From Platerodrilus igneus (taxonomy: Eukaryota > Arthropoda > Insecta > Coleoptera > Lycidae): DNA of 64,000 bases. Positions 1 through 10,401 of the stretch are shown one piece after another. Both the position numbers and the translations under genes were made by a program. Numbering within the stretch: position 1 is the stretch's first letter; each line of letters starts with the position of its first letter. The stretch lies in the NCBI GenBank assembly GCA_036346225.1, contig JARFIW010001750.1, positions 1,736,001-1,800,000 of the forward strand, in the 5' to 3' direction. Below the pieces are notes generated by a model. The model had not been told where the DNA came from and searched no databases. It saw only the letters and a list, made by a program, of their open reading frames with translations.

Positions 1-1513
1 CTACAATTGCACAGTGTTTGTTTAAATAATTAAAAATGCTATTTAACAAGAGCTCATTGGGACAAAAGATAGCAATGTCGTCGACATATAATAGTATCAC
101 ACATTCATTATTTAAACGGAAAATACATGGACAATACTGTGAGACAAGAAAACCTTTTTGTTTCAAAATATCAGAAATATGGTAATACCAATTTCTTCCC
201 GATTGCTTCAGCCCATATAGCGATTTTCTAAGTCGAAAAACATACGGTGATTGTTTAAAATTTTCATACCCCATAGGCATCTCCATATAAATTTCCTCAT
301 CCAAATTGCTATAAAAGAATGCTTGTTTCACATCCCAATGTGCATGTATCCAATCTTCTTGAACTACAAGTAGAACAAAAAATAATTTTACTAAATTAAA
401 TTCAATGACCGGTGCAAACGTAGTAAAGTAGTCAACTCCACAGGTTTGCTTGAAGCCATGAGCTACTAGGCGAGCTTTAAATTGTTGGACTGTGCCATCA
501 ATATTTGTTTTCACACTGTAAACCCATCTACACGTAATTACTTTTTGGTTTTGTGGTCTTGGGACAACTTCCCATACACCTCGTTCTTCATTGGTTAAAA
601 TTTCGTCTTTCATCGCCTTTTCCCACTCGTTTTTATAATCTGACTTTAATGCATCATCATAAGAATTCGGTACTTGTACAAAACAGGCTAACATTGGTTC
701 TGAATCACTACACTCCATAATTTTAGCTACCCCTTTTTTAGAGGGATCCCGAAAATCAAAATCTTCAGAACTATATTCCAAACCATGTCCTGAACAAAGT
801 CTTTGTACATCATTCTTAGAGCGGCATTTTTCTTCACCATACCAGTAATAAACGTCAACTCGATTTCCGTCTTTTCTTGGAACTTCTTGTCGAATCCATG
901 TTAACAAATCTTTTGCATCAGTATCAGGTGCATTATCATTCTTTAACCCTGCATCCTGATTTGATGAAACACCAGAATTATCCTCATCATCATCATCATT
1001 CTTTGCAATTGAATCGCTTGAATTTGTATCAATATCATTTAAATCGCCTGATTCAATAAGTGGCGTTATTATCTTACCTGACTTACTAAATCCCATTACT
1101 GATTCGTCTACCTTAATATGTTTAAGCTCTATCACCTTATTGCGAATTGGATCAAAAACCCTATAGCCGCGAGTAAGCGTGGCATAGCCTATGAATATAC
1201 ACTTTCTTGATTTGGGTTCAAGTTTGCTCCTATAACGCTTAGGAATATGTATAAAAGCCAGTGATCCAAAAATTTTGAAATACGAAATATTATCCTTTCT
1301 CCCAGTCCACAATTCATACGGCGTTGTATGTAAATTGGTAGCGTGTGGAACACGATTTTTGGTGTGTGTATAATACTGGAGAGCCTCGCCCCAAAATTTC
1401 GCATGCAAGTTAGACGAGATTAGCAATGTTCGAACTGCATCTACTGCATCATAATTAACTCCGTTTTGTTGTGGTGAATATACACTCGTTAATTGATGAT
1501 TTATTCCAACAGG
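1..1513 (-). mobile_element. Copia-type retrotransposon pol fragment (Copia-1), runs off the window
   Basis: Read on the minus strand, one open frame runs from about 1510 to the window edge without a stop. It covers the end of the integrase core (YSPQQNGV near 1465), the integrase C-terminal region, an acidic Asp/Asn/Ser-rich linker (about 930-1060), then Copia reverse transcriptase: KVITCRWVYSVK (about 510-545), VDYFTTFAPV (about 405-435), LYGLKQSG (about 205-230) and the catalytic YVDD near 80-95. The order IN then RT is diagnostic of Ty1/Copia. The copy is broken at about 1513, inside the integrase, so LTR, gag, protease and integrase N-terminus are missing on that side. The RT and linker differ clearly from the second Copia element at 41311-50139, so it is another family. 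The absence of stops over about 1.5 kb suggests a fairly young insertion. Confidence 0.93.
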
Positions 1514-1687
1514 GTCTAGAAAAATTATAACTGTTATAATTGACGATAAATATAGCATTACAATTACACACACGTTACCCCGATACATTACCGGCCGCCA
1601 TATATCAACCAACATCATATCTATCCCCCTAGCGGTAATACCGGAAACTAACTTATTTAAACTTAAGTATATTACAAATACTACACA

Positions 1688-2425
1688 TTAATTCTATTTT
1701 TACACTTTCTCAAATATATCAGAGAAAACCAGTAATAGCTATTTGTTTAATAAGAGCAAATTCCTTATTAAATCTGTTTTATTTAAAGGAAATTCAATAA
1801 TCTATTAATTAAAGTTAAATGAAGCCAACTTATGTTGCATACTATGATTAGAGGAAGACAACAGCAATTTACATTGGTTTCTTTCTATGAATGTCAAATT
1901 CAGTTTAATACCATTTCTAATTATAATGTATCTAAAAGGGTAATTGTCCATTATTCTCAGTTACCACACGAATTTTATTATTTGAAATTTTGAATTCAAT
2001 TCTTTAAGAATCATCAACATTTGATTTAGAAGTATCAAAACTGCAAAATATCATCCACGCACCTTAACCATATTCTGGGAAGTATTTGAGTTTTCTTTAT
2101 CTCGGTCTCAAAGCGAAACATTAATAAATTTGCTTTGAATGGATATATTCCCATTGCAGTTCTTCATGCTGTACACTTGTTGTTGAATTGAAAACAGTTA
2201 TGGGACAGCAATGAAAGCTGATATAATCCTCGACTTTATCATCATCAATTCACTATCTATAAGAACATCCTTTAAATATGTTAAAGCACGTGGTATTGAT
2301 TACTAGGGAAAAAGGAACTGACATCAAATGAAATTAAGATTTCGTTCTCTTCTAATGTGATATTTTTTCCTTTATTAATGAACTCTAAAGCATTTTGTAC
2401 ACACAAACTATTAAACTTTAAATTT
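1688..2425 (-). pseudogene. Inverted, decayed copy of the PLE reverse-transcriptase region
   Basis: The reverse complement aligns base for base with 2466-3262, with many substitutions and small indels, and has lost a continuous reading frame. Recognisable landmarks are the segment around 2215-2260 (mirror of 2640-2700), the region encoding the catalytic loop near 2060-2080 (mirror of 2855-2880) and the edge at 1688-1745 (mirror of 3205-3262). It differs from the right arm by more than I would expect for a recent duplication or gene conversion, so it may be a separate, older insertion or a partner that decayed faster. Confidence 0.8.
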
Positions 2426-2465
2426 TTAAATTCATTTTTTACTATTTATCATGATGGCTGTCAAA

Positions 2466-2997
2466 TGAATTTAAAATTTTAAAGTTTAATAGTTTGTCTG
2501 TACAAAACTCTTTAGAGTTTATTAATAAAGTAAAAAATATCACATTAAAAGGAAACGAAATCTTAATTTCATTTGATGTCAGTTCATTATTCCCTAGTGT
2601 TCCAATACCACGTACTTTAACATATTTAAAGGATGTTCTTATAGATAGTGATATTGATGATGATAAAGTCGAGGATTATATCAAGCTTGTTTCGCATTGC
2701 ATGTTCCATAACTGTTTTCAATTCAACAACAAGTTGTACGAACAGCATGAAGACACTGCAATGGGAAATAGCCTATCACCATTCATAGCAAATTTATTTA
2801 TGTCTCACTTTGAGATCGAGTTAAAAGAAAACTCCAAATACTTACCAAGAATATGGCTAAGGTACGTGGATGATATTTTTGCAGTTTTTGATACTTCTAA
2901 ATCAAATGTTGATGATTTTCTTAAAGAATTGAATTCAAAATTTCAAAGCATAAAATTTACGTATGAACTAGATAATAATGACAATTACCCTTTTTAG
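2466..2997 (+). CDS. Penelope-like reverse transcriptase, 5'-truncated
   Basis: The 167-residue frame encodes RT fingers and palm: EILISFDVSSLFPSVPI (first catalytic Asp, telomerase/PLE-style DVSSLFPS), the AMGNSLSPFIANLFM block, and LRYVDDIFAVF with the catalytic YVDD pair near 2862-2885. PLE RTs are related to telomerase RT and lie in elements with a GIY-YIG nuclease, as here. The start codon at 2494 is only the first ATG of the truncated copy. The frame ends at 2997 by a frameshift after DNNDNYPF; the sequence downstream continues RT thumb and linker residues in other frames. Confidence 0.85.
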
Positions 2998-2999
2998 AT

Positions 3000-3778
3000 A
3001 CATTAGCAATTAGAAATGGTAATAAACTGGAATTTGACATTTCTAGAAAAGAAACCAATGTAAATTGCTTTATTTTGTCTTCCTCCAATCATAGGATACA
3101 ACATAAATTGGCTTCATTTAACTTTTTAATTAATAGATTATTGAATTTCCTTTTAAATAAAAACAGATTGAATAAGGAATTTGCTCTTATTAAACAAATA
3201 GCGAATTACAATGGTTTCTCTTCTGATAATATTTTTAGAAAGTGTAAAAATAGAATTAACATCCGTAAATTGCGACTTTGCAATCGACCACGTCTAACGA
3301 TAATGTTAAACTTCCGTTTCACAAAACCACGAAGGGTCTTAATAAAGTATTCAAACAGATTAATTTCAAAATTACTTTCAATAATACTAATAAAATTAAA
3401 GATTTGTTAGGTAATCCAAAAGACAAGGTGGAAAAATTACAAAAGTCGGGGATTTATGAAATTAGTTGTGCAGGGCCAGGGTGTTTTCAAAAATATATTG
3501 GTCAGACTAAGAGAAATATAACAACAAGATTTAAAGAGCATATTGCTCACTTCAAATATGGTAAATACGAAAGGTCTCAGGTCGCCAAACATATTTTTGA
3601 AACCAGCCACTCCATTAAACTAGAAAATGTTAAATTGTTAAAAGCGGTACCAACGTTTTCCTTCTTAAATGCCTATGAATCAATTAAAATTGTTAAACAT
3701 AAAGGACCCCTCTTAGACACTGATAAAGGGCCCATAGAGCCATCTGCCTTGCTTTCCCTATTGGTCAACAATCAATGA
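3000..3778 (+). CDS. PLE RT thumb/linker remnant and GIY-YIG endonuclease
   Basis: After frameshifts in 3000-3280 the frame recovers and runs to a stop at 3776-3778. It contains SGIYEISC...CFQKYIGQTKRNITTRFKEH, the GIY...YIG core (here GIYEI and KYIGQT) with the conserved Arg of the RFKEH helix, then HIFETSH and a C-terminal Glu/Asn region. GIY-YIG nucleases nick target DNA to prime PLE reverse transcription. A CAGPGC pair before the YIG half matches the Cys-bearing insertion typical of PLE nucleases. The nuclease half looks intact; the joined protein is not, because of the upstream frameshifts. Confidence 0.85.
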
Positions 3779-4151
3779 GAACGCAAGATTAAATTCGTAC
3801 CGCTTCAGCAGATTTAGAATTAGTATAAATTAAGTAGAATTTAGTTATAACATCACATTTCACTTGTTTATTGTGGAGAACACCAGCATGCGGGAGAGGA
3901 GAATATCCTCGATGGTGTTTAAAGCAACATTCTAGTAAATTGTATGTTGGGAAGGTTCACTTCAGCCTAAGTGCTGAGGAGAATATCCTCTGAAGTGTTC
4001 CGGAACAACAGCTAATTATTATTTAAAATTCCTACTGATGATGATCACATAGTGGTCGAAATACGTATCTAGTATTTTAAATATTTTTGTGGTTAAGGGT
4101 TTTTATTCATTTTTATTTAAATCATGCCACAGTGTTCCTATAGATTATTAA
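3779..4151 (+). other. PLE 3' untranslated tail
   Basis: Non-coding stretch between the GIY-YIG stop and the element end. It holds two imperfect repeats of GAGGAGAATATCCTC (about 3895-3912 and 3976-3992), the hammerhead-like motif and the conserved end. No further ORF is seen. Confidence 0.6.
4028..4078 (+). ncRNA. Hammerhead-ribozyme-like motif in the PLE tail
   Basis: CTGATGA at 4035-4041 is followed by a 6-bp hairpin (GATCAC/GTGGTC, one G-T pair, loop ATA), then GAAA and a very short stem III ending at TATC, then TAG pairing with CTA upstream. This is the layout of the short-stem-III type I hammerheads known from Penelope-like elements. One extra U lies between CTGATGA and stem II, so activity is not assured. 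The same motif recurs twice, inverted, at 53600-53867. Confidence 0.6.
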
Positions 4152-4159
4152 CCTTTTAC

Positions 4160-4740
4160 TATGGCTATTTTTTCAAATATGAGTGTTATCAAATATGAGT
4201 GTTAGTTCTGTTACTTCAAATGGTAGTTTAATATCAGTTATAAGTGATCTGATTCGTAGTAATTCATTTAATAAATGCATTGGTTCTATAATACTAGCGT
4301 GTAATGTGTTTAGTTTAGTAAATGTTAAAGCGTTTTCTAATGTGGCTAAAATTTGTTGAATTACAGTAAGGGTTGATATCATTTGGTTAAATATCGTGTT
4401 AAATCTGATTAAATCTCGCATTCTTAACATTATGGTTTGCATGTCTTGGTTTTTACTAGCTTTCTTAACATATCATTAAATTTTATTATGGTTGATTGAG
4501 TTACAGATATTTGATTTTTAACAATGGTTTTTATGTCATTTTGGTTTTCAATTAAGTGTTGTATTGCGTTATCGTATCGTTCTGCATATAAAATTCTTGT
4601 TTTAATTCTGTTAAATCAAATTTCTGTGCGAATGTCCAATAATCTATTGTATTTTGCATACTTCCCAATTTTACTGGTAGTATACCTAGGTTGTTTTTAA
4701 TGTCTTCGACTACTATGTCGTTTTCGTCTGTTCTACCTGG
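4160..4740 (-). pseudogene. Errantivirus envelope-like ORF, ectodomain fragment
   Basis: Read on the minus strand across two frames, the sequence shows a hydrophobic, heptad-patterned region followed by a segment (about 4173-4340) with the NTLH motif and an LLNELL segment, resembling the insect errantivirus Env ectodomain (baculovirus F-like). No signal peptide, furin-type site or transmembrane anchor is visible in what remains, and frameshifts near 4450 and 4610 plus the PLE junction at about 4160 interrupt it. Non-functional remnant. Confidence 0.55.
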
Positions 4741-4964
4741 GTGGAGGTTGACGGCAAGGGTGACGGCTGTTCATCTAAAATTACAGGGTGTCTTAAATTC
4801 TTTAAGTGAAAATATTTTACTATTTTTCCATTCTCTACTATGGCTACATTTTTATCTGATATCTTTTTGATTTTAAACGGACCTAAATTTCTGGGGGCCT
4901 TTTTGTGTCTCTTACTTTTAAAATTTTTCTCATACACGGTTTGTCCTACTGAAAATTTATTCAT
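4713..4964 (-). pseudogene. Integrase C-terminal domain and pol tail
   Basis: An 83-residue frame starting NKFSVGQTVYEKN and containing LGPFKIKKI is the small SH3-like C-terminal domain of Gypsy integrases, which binds DNA and contacts RT. It ends in a Pro/Ser/Thr-rich tail. It is separated from the core by frame breaks in about 4965-5270 and overlaps the start of the env-like ORF, the usual pol-env arrangement in errantiviruses. Confidence 0.7.
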
Positions 4965-5269
4965 ATTGGCGTTCTCGTTGCGGGTTTTTGTAACACATTC
5001 TTTATCGTTATCTAATTTATTTTTTACATTATCATATGTATTTTTTTATTTTTCTTTATGGTCTTTAGCATACTGTTGTTATACTTCTCTGTTGTAGTGT
5101 ATATCGTAAGGGTTGCGGGAATCTGAGTGTCCTAATGTTAATTCGAGGGGTGTAAAGTTTGTCGATGAGTGAATTGTGTTGTTGTAAGCAATTAGTGCGT
5201 ATGACATTAAATTAGTGATGTGTTTTTGTTAAAAGTTAATCTTAATCATCGGATATATTCTAATAATGT

Positions 5270-5662
5270 TAGGTGTAATCTTTCAATTAATCCATTTGAT
5301 TACGGGTGATTCTCTGTTATAAAATGAATTTTTATTTTATGGAGTTCTAGGGTATTTTGTATTGTTTCATTTCTAAATTCGCTGCCATTGTCTAAAGTTA
5401 TTGTTTCCAATGTACCGTAAAATGTAAAATATTGTAAGAATCCTTGGGTTACATCGATACTATTTTTTGAAGTGATGGGTATCGCTTGGCCTACTTTGGT
5501 GAATGCGGCTATGATTGTTAAAAAATTTTGGGTTTCGACTACCGGAGTGTCTGCATGTAATTTTTGAAAAGGTTTGTGTGTTCGTGTGTTTCTTGTCACG
5601 CGACTTATACTATCTAAAAGTGTAGGATATTTAATTATTAGTACCGATTTACAATCATTCAT
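5270..5662 (-). pseudogene. Retroviral-type integrase core, errantivirus-like
   Basis: The frame contains the zone around the first catalytic Asp (FQKLHADTP), the TKVGQAIP strand, and the second catalytic Asp in TLDNGSEFRNE. An in-frame stop follows the conserved ENHP motif at about 5297, just before the catalytic Glu region, which is still recognisable past the stop. The N-terminal zinc-binding part is lost upstream of 5662. Wording of the motifs is closest to the 17.6/297/Tom kind of Gypsy elements. Confidence 0.75.
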
Positions 5663-5959
5663 CTAGGTTCTCATTTACTATTAAGTGAATTGTTTGTTGT
5701 ATGTGTTAAGTATACGGTTACATGGTTGTGTGCTGCATATGAACACTATTTAGTTTAATCTTTGTCCTATTTGTAACCATATTTTGAAATAATAATATAG
5801 AAAAGCAATTACTTATACCAGAAAGATGTTTCCTTTTTATTTATATTTCTATATATGTATTCTTATTTGTCCTTGACAGACTAACATTCTGTCTTTGTTT
5901 GTACTAATCAACTAAGTTTTATTTCAGAGAGACGATTCGGTTTTTTATTCTCTTGGGTT
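5663..5959. other. Unassigned spacer between errantivirus remnant and D-family LTR
   Basis: 297 bp of AT-rich sequence; no ORF or repeat recognised. Confidence 0.5.
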
Positions 5960-7407
5960 TGTAACATACTGTTTTAATAAGCTCTAATAGTTCTAGTATT
6001 CCTAAAAATAGTTAGTTTCTAGTTTAATTTTAGCATGCTAATTATTAGAATTGTAGCGGCTGCAGGATCACCCAAGTAGCTTCTCAGCGAAGTTCCCAGA
6101 AAGATCTAATCCAAGAGTTAATCCATTTTTCTAAAGGCACTTACTTTAAGGGTACTAAACATGTCAGATTAGTCCATATCTATGATTAGATGTCAATCAT
6201 GCTTTAGGATCCTATTTATGTCAGGGTGGTCTGAAGCAATTTTTCAATTAGCTGAGCACTCAACTAAAATCAATTCTGAGAGTTACGTGTGTGGTTATCT
6301 TAGGCATTGGCAGTTTTAATTAATTTTAAAGATTTACGACCGGCGCATCCTAAGCCGAGTAAGAGCGCCAAGAAAGGGGTTATTTTTCAATTAACTGAAA
6401 TGTATATAAGGATGCCAGCCGGTGGGAATCGAGGTTGTTTATTTCCAGACGCGTTAGAGGTTAAAGGGTTGTTAGTGGCCCGATTGAGTGAAGTATTTTA
6501 TTTCTCTGAAGTCCAGTGCGTGCCGTTATGTTTTAAGTTAATTATTTCTCTGAGTAAGTAATTAGTATATGTGATATTACTATGAACTCAAGGCTGTGTT
6601 ATGCAGCATAAGTCCGTTATTTGTTTAAAACAGTATTTGTCGACTTCCATAAAATACAATTCGGTGAATGCCCAGTTCAAGTAAATTGATCCGTTTGATT
6701 ATTGCTTTGGAGACCGCATCGTTTTAGAAGGGTCTTCTATTATATTGTGTTTCGACGGTGTCAGAGGCCGTTAATCAATAATCCACGAGACTACCTGAGA
6801 ATGCAAAGCTCAGGTCCGAAGTCAAGTTACGGTACTATTTGACCCTTGAGAAGGTCGTATTTTTCATGGTGTAGATGACCCCGTGGTTAAAAAGGGTCGT
6901 CGCACTATGCCAGTTAGTTAGACTAGGGTAGCATTAATAAATTTTGTTATTGGGGTGTGTACACCTAGAACTGTATCTATTCAAAAATATGTTTGTTAGT
7001 TAAGTTTAGTTAAGTTGTGTTTGTGCTAGCCGGAGACTATAAGTGACTTATTTTCTGTTCTGCCATTTTGGTTCATCGCCCACGAACAAAGTGCGACGAG
7101 AGCTATTATCATGAATGGTCCATGGGCCATTTAATTCCCATGGTGGCGCCCTTTTGTACATAAGGTAATTACTTTATATTTTGTTATGCATATGTAATTA
7201 GTTGAAGTTTTAGTTAGTAGCTCATACAATAAAACAATCGAATTTTCGTCTCAGTGTGTTTGTTTAATGAACCCCCCCTTCACCGACTGCTGCAGCTTGC
7301 GAGGCAACGTCCCGAAACGTGAGGGTACGATAGCGTTAGAGGTCCTGTTATTTATTATTTATTGTTAATTGGATACCCTCACGCGGTAGGTAAATATATA
7401 AATTACA
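5960..7407 (+). mobile_element. Solo LTR, family D (copy 1)
   Basis: It begins TGTAACATACTG and ends AAATTACA, giving the inverted ends TGTAA/TTACA, and is flanked by a 4-bp direct repeat GGTT (5956-5959 and 7408-7411), as expected for a retroviral-type integration of Gypsy kind. It has a TATA-like box (TATATAAGG, about 6403) and an AATAAA at 7228-7233, implying an unusually long transcribed R region of roughly 0.8 kb. No internal retrotransposon sequence adjoins it, so it is a solo LTR. The same sequence recurs in direct orientation from 62827. Confidence 0.75.
6403..6411 (+). promoter_or_regulatory. TATA-like box in D-family LTR
   Basis: TATATAAGG, also present at the matching position of the second copy (63292-63300), as the likely U3 promoter. 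Confidence 0.55.
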
Positions 7408-7411
7408 GGTT

Positions 7412-7711
7412 TTGTTTTCGATTACTTTCCCACGCCCAATATCCGATTGACGTTAGCCCGGCATCTCTTCCTTTGGCTACGTAATTTCGTACAAGTCTTT
7501 TCTTTAATTGTTTTTTTTGTTTTGGTTCTTCCTGACCCGCAGGGTTTACCGTAGCAAAATGCTGTAGCCGATTGTGAACGGTTAATTGGAGACTGGTACA
7601 ATAGAGAAGTACGTTTAGATACAGTTGATGTTGCACCTCTTGTAATTATTTTTAATGCTGATACCAAAAGCAATAGGACTGATTCAGATGTCCATATCGA
7701 TTTTATTTAAA
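7412..7711 (+). pseudogene. IS630/Tc1-like transposase, C-terminal scrap 1
   Basis: In one frame the segment from about 7565 reads ADCERLIGDWYNREVRLD followed by VAPLVIIFNAD and a Ser/Asp tail. It matches the C-terminus of the transposase better preserved at 59620-61475 (WNKEIMFDKKNVDPLIIN there): a Trp/Tyr helix, an Asp, a hydrophobic LII and an acidic end. The DDE core is missing; the solo LTR abuts its upstream side. Family assignment rests on the 59620 copy. Confidence 0.5.
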
Positions 7712-7794
7712 CATCGCTGGAGAACTTAATGGACAAAGGTTAGCAAATTTTTATTTTTTTGATCTATATAAAACTATGACAATGTGGCATAAAG

Positions 7795-7969
7795 CATTAG
7801 CAACCCTAGCTCCTTAAGTTTGGACAAATTCAGTACAAAACAGAAACAATTATTAAAGAATGGACGATCGCAAAATTAAGTCTGATGAAAAGGATGTTGC
7901 GCCATTGATCATTAACATAAACGACAATAGCAACGACAGTAGCTGGGATTCAGACAGCAGTAGCAACTA
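7795..7969 (+). pseudogene. IS630/Tc1-like transposase, C-terminal scrap 2
   Basis: Starts around VWTNSVQ and ends in KDVAPLIININDNSN plus SSWDSDSSSN and a stop at 7967-7969. It has the same layout as scrap 1 (Trp helix, PLIIN, acidic Ser/Asp tail) but a different sequence, so two copies of the gene end lie in tandem within 0.6 kb. A frameshift or stop occurs near 7857. Confidence 0.5.
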
Positions 7970-7975
7970 ATCAAT

Positions 7976-9413
7976 ATTTGTAAATTAATCATCGGCATTT
8001 AGTTTATTGTGAGGTAATCAGAATTTGTAACTTTCTGTCTGATAAAATAAATAAAAGTAAATATATTATTTTATTGATAATTTACAAGCATTTAATAAAG
8101 ATTCACTTAATTTCTTCGGTTACATCTGCCTACAACATCGACTGCAAAATCACTTTTTTTTTGTGATACAATTAATCATTTTTGAATTACTTTTATCGTG
8201 TTTGACAATCTTCTTTTGTTAAAGTTGTTTACTTACATCTTATCATTAATAAAGTGTATTGTAATTTCAAATTTACCAAATACTTCTATCACTCTTGAGA
8301 ATGTTATTTATTTTACTAACTGCATCTTCCAATTTCAACAGGTTTTGTATATCAACAAGTTTGCAAGATATTCTACGAGTTTGTTTAACATCCAGCAAAC
8401 CTTAAAGAATAAATTTTCAAGACTGTTCGTCCTATATACACTTACCTACGAGATATCAATATCCATGTACTTTCGTATTATCTTAAAGAATACATATTAG
8501 TTTTATATTTCGCCTAAATGACTACATATGATTTGAATAGTAAACATTCACAGATCAACCTTATTTATCGGCAAAAGAAAATACTACTTCACAAAAGCAG
8601 AGAGAAAATTGAATTTTATACGTATTTTGGTTAGTCTTCCAAGAATTATTTAAGATACTTTTAACTTAGTTTTAATAAATATATAACCGGTGGTGTTGAA
8701 TAACAGTGGCTAATATTCCGTGTCTGGTGTACTGTACTTATTGCTATAAAATGAATTACATTAAAAACACTAAACTATGTTTAAAATATGCTCAGTAGTA
8801 AAACTTTCACTTAAATAGCATATATTATTTAGTTAAAAAGCTTGGTCTGTAATTATGTACATATAAAATGATTCTAAAAATTGCATTTTAAAAAGTTACA
8901 AACTACATTCCTTCATCTATTAGGAAATATTTGCAACATCAATATGCTACTGATGGCCTCATTGTGGTTACGAAAAATTCGTATTTTGATAGTGGCAACC
9001 GTGCCATGTTATGATATTATGAATATTGATTGCGTAAATCGGAACTTAAATTATGACTATATATAGTTCATTGGTTATAGTGCATCATGAAGTAAATCTT
9101 TTGTTTTGCAGGCATTTCCATCTGTTTCAAATTGAAAGTTAATCCCTTGAAATTATTGTAATTCAACCGATCCTTATTGAGAATCGGTTTATAAGTTATT
9201 GTTTATTTCTCAATAGCTTTCGCGGGTTTCGTAACTTCATATAAAGTAAAAAGTTGTAATTGTATTATATTACAACATTATAAGTGTAAATTCAAAGGTG
9301 TGCAGCAGAGGTAATATTTGCAATGCAGCTTTAAGTTTTATCGTTGATTGAGGTATTTGAGAAGATAAATAGTGCGAGCATACAATTTGTATCTCTAAAA
9401 AGTAGTAATTTTA
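7976..9413. other. No gene seen
   Basis: About 1.4 kb of AT-rich sequence with only short, low-complexity ORFs. No recognised element ends or coding similarity. Probably intergenic or intronic DNA downstream of the POMT2 exons seen here. Confidence 0.5.
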
Positions 9414-10019
9414 TTATACCCCCTGTGGTGAGGTACACGAGCCACTACAGCCGTTGGTAACAATGATAAATAATTGCAAAATATTGTGCAATAAACGGTT
9501 ACGTCATACCTTTGCTCAAATTATTATCACATACAAAAAAGGTTTATATTAATTATAAGGAAAAACAAAAGGTACTCACGTAAACTGTAGCACTTCTCAC
9601 AGCATTACGCTCTTATGGCGGCAGCTGGGCTTCGTTGAGCATTTCGGGCGTGGGAATTCTTTCCGCCCCCGGTTAAATCCAAATTAAATCTGTCTTCTTC
9701 TTTCCTATTTGTAGAAGGGCGACAGGAAACTGGTATAAGGAACGATAATTGGGTATATAAAAGGAAACCTACATATCAAAAAAAGACAAGATATGGCACA
9801 AAGATAACTACACTCGTCGACGTCTCGATGACTAGTCCTCGGCGAGTCGGATATCACCACCCTTCTGCCACACTCCGCGTCTGCGTAATCCTTTGCGCAA
9901 ACGCACTGTCTGAAGTGGCGGAAATACGCGCACGAGTCTTTTAAAATTATTGGCGCGAAATCGCTTACAAATTAAAACTAAAATTGGAAATGTTTACGGC
10001 CGATTTTCGGCACGTAACA
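9414..10019 (-). mobile_element. R-family LTR copy R1
   Basis: Reverse-complement orientation. Its start (TGTTACGTGCCG, plus-strand end 10019) and body match R2 at 10402, including the GCGCGAAAT / TTCCG block, the pyrimidine-rich CTTTTT tract before GTAGGTTTCC, the CCCACGCCC block and a GTGAGT at 9574-9579. It ends with GGTATAATA like R3 rather than TATAACA. No matching 4-bp target duplication is clear. R1 and R2 face away from each other with 382 bp between them; because R2 has its own duplication, they are separate insertions. Confidence 0.75.
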
Positions 10020-10401
10020 ATCCACAGATGGCTAAAGTCAAGCCACCTGGCAATGAGAACCTAAACTAAATTCCACCTAGTTATTTGAAATGAAAAAATA
10101 TTAACAAAGCTTTATGTTTTGATCCTCAGATATCACCCTAGGTGCACAGAAATTTCGATTTCAATTCAACAATCGGTTTATGGTTAAACTCGTTAGTCGT
10201 TAAAGCATTAATAAATATTACAGTATCTATCATGGAAATGTCTGGGAAATCTGTTTCAACTAGAATTCAAAGGTGCAATTATAATGACCTATTTAAAATC
10301 ATTCAAAAATCCACCAAAACGAGGAGGTCGACCAACATCTAGTACCAATTCAAGCAGTATAATGGTTGCAAATCACGTGACATTTGATGTAAGGAACCAT
10401 T

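Larger units (their letters stand above)
1688..4151 (+). mobile_element. Penelope-like element (PLE), head-to-head inverted composite
   Basis: The right part (2466-4151, plus) carries a PLE reverse transcriptase, a GIY-YIG endonuclease and a 3' tail with a hammerhead-like motif. The left part (1688-about 2425) is an inverted, diverged copy of the RT region; its outer edge corresponds to about 3262 in the right copy. A ~40-bp spacer separates the arms. The 3' terminus is fixed at about 4151 because the same end (CCTATAGATTATTAA) occurs, inverted, at the edge of the PLE insertion at 53600. Head-to-head arrangement with a 5'-truncated inverted partner is a known habit of this group. It abuts remains of an errantivirus-like element on its right. 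Confidence 0.85.
4152..5662 (-). mobile_element. Errantivirus-like (Gypsy group) LTR element remnant: integrase and env
   Basis: On the minus strand the order is integrase core (5662 to about 5280), integrase C-terminal domain (to 4713), then an envelope-like ORF overlapping the pol end (about 4740 to 4160). A third ORF after integrase is what sets insect errantiviruses apart from ordinary Gypsy elements. Both LTRs, gag, protease, RT and RNase H are absent; the PLE forms the 3' boundary. In-frame stops and frameshifts make it dead. Confidence 0.75.

Noticed and set aside
877..1059. Plus-strand ORF with a His/Gln-rich stretch
   Set aside because: Antisense of the acidic linker of the minus-strand Copia-1 pol.
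7403..7673. Two minus-strand ORFs of 77 and 83 codons
   Set aside because: They overlap the plus-strand transposase tail and the D-family LTR end and have no motif.
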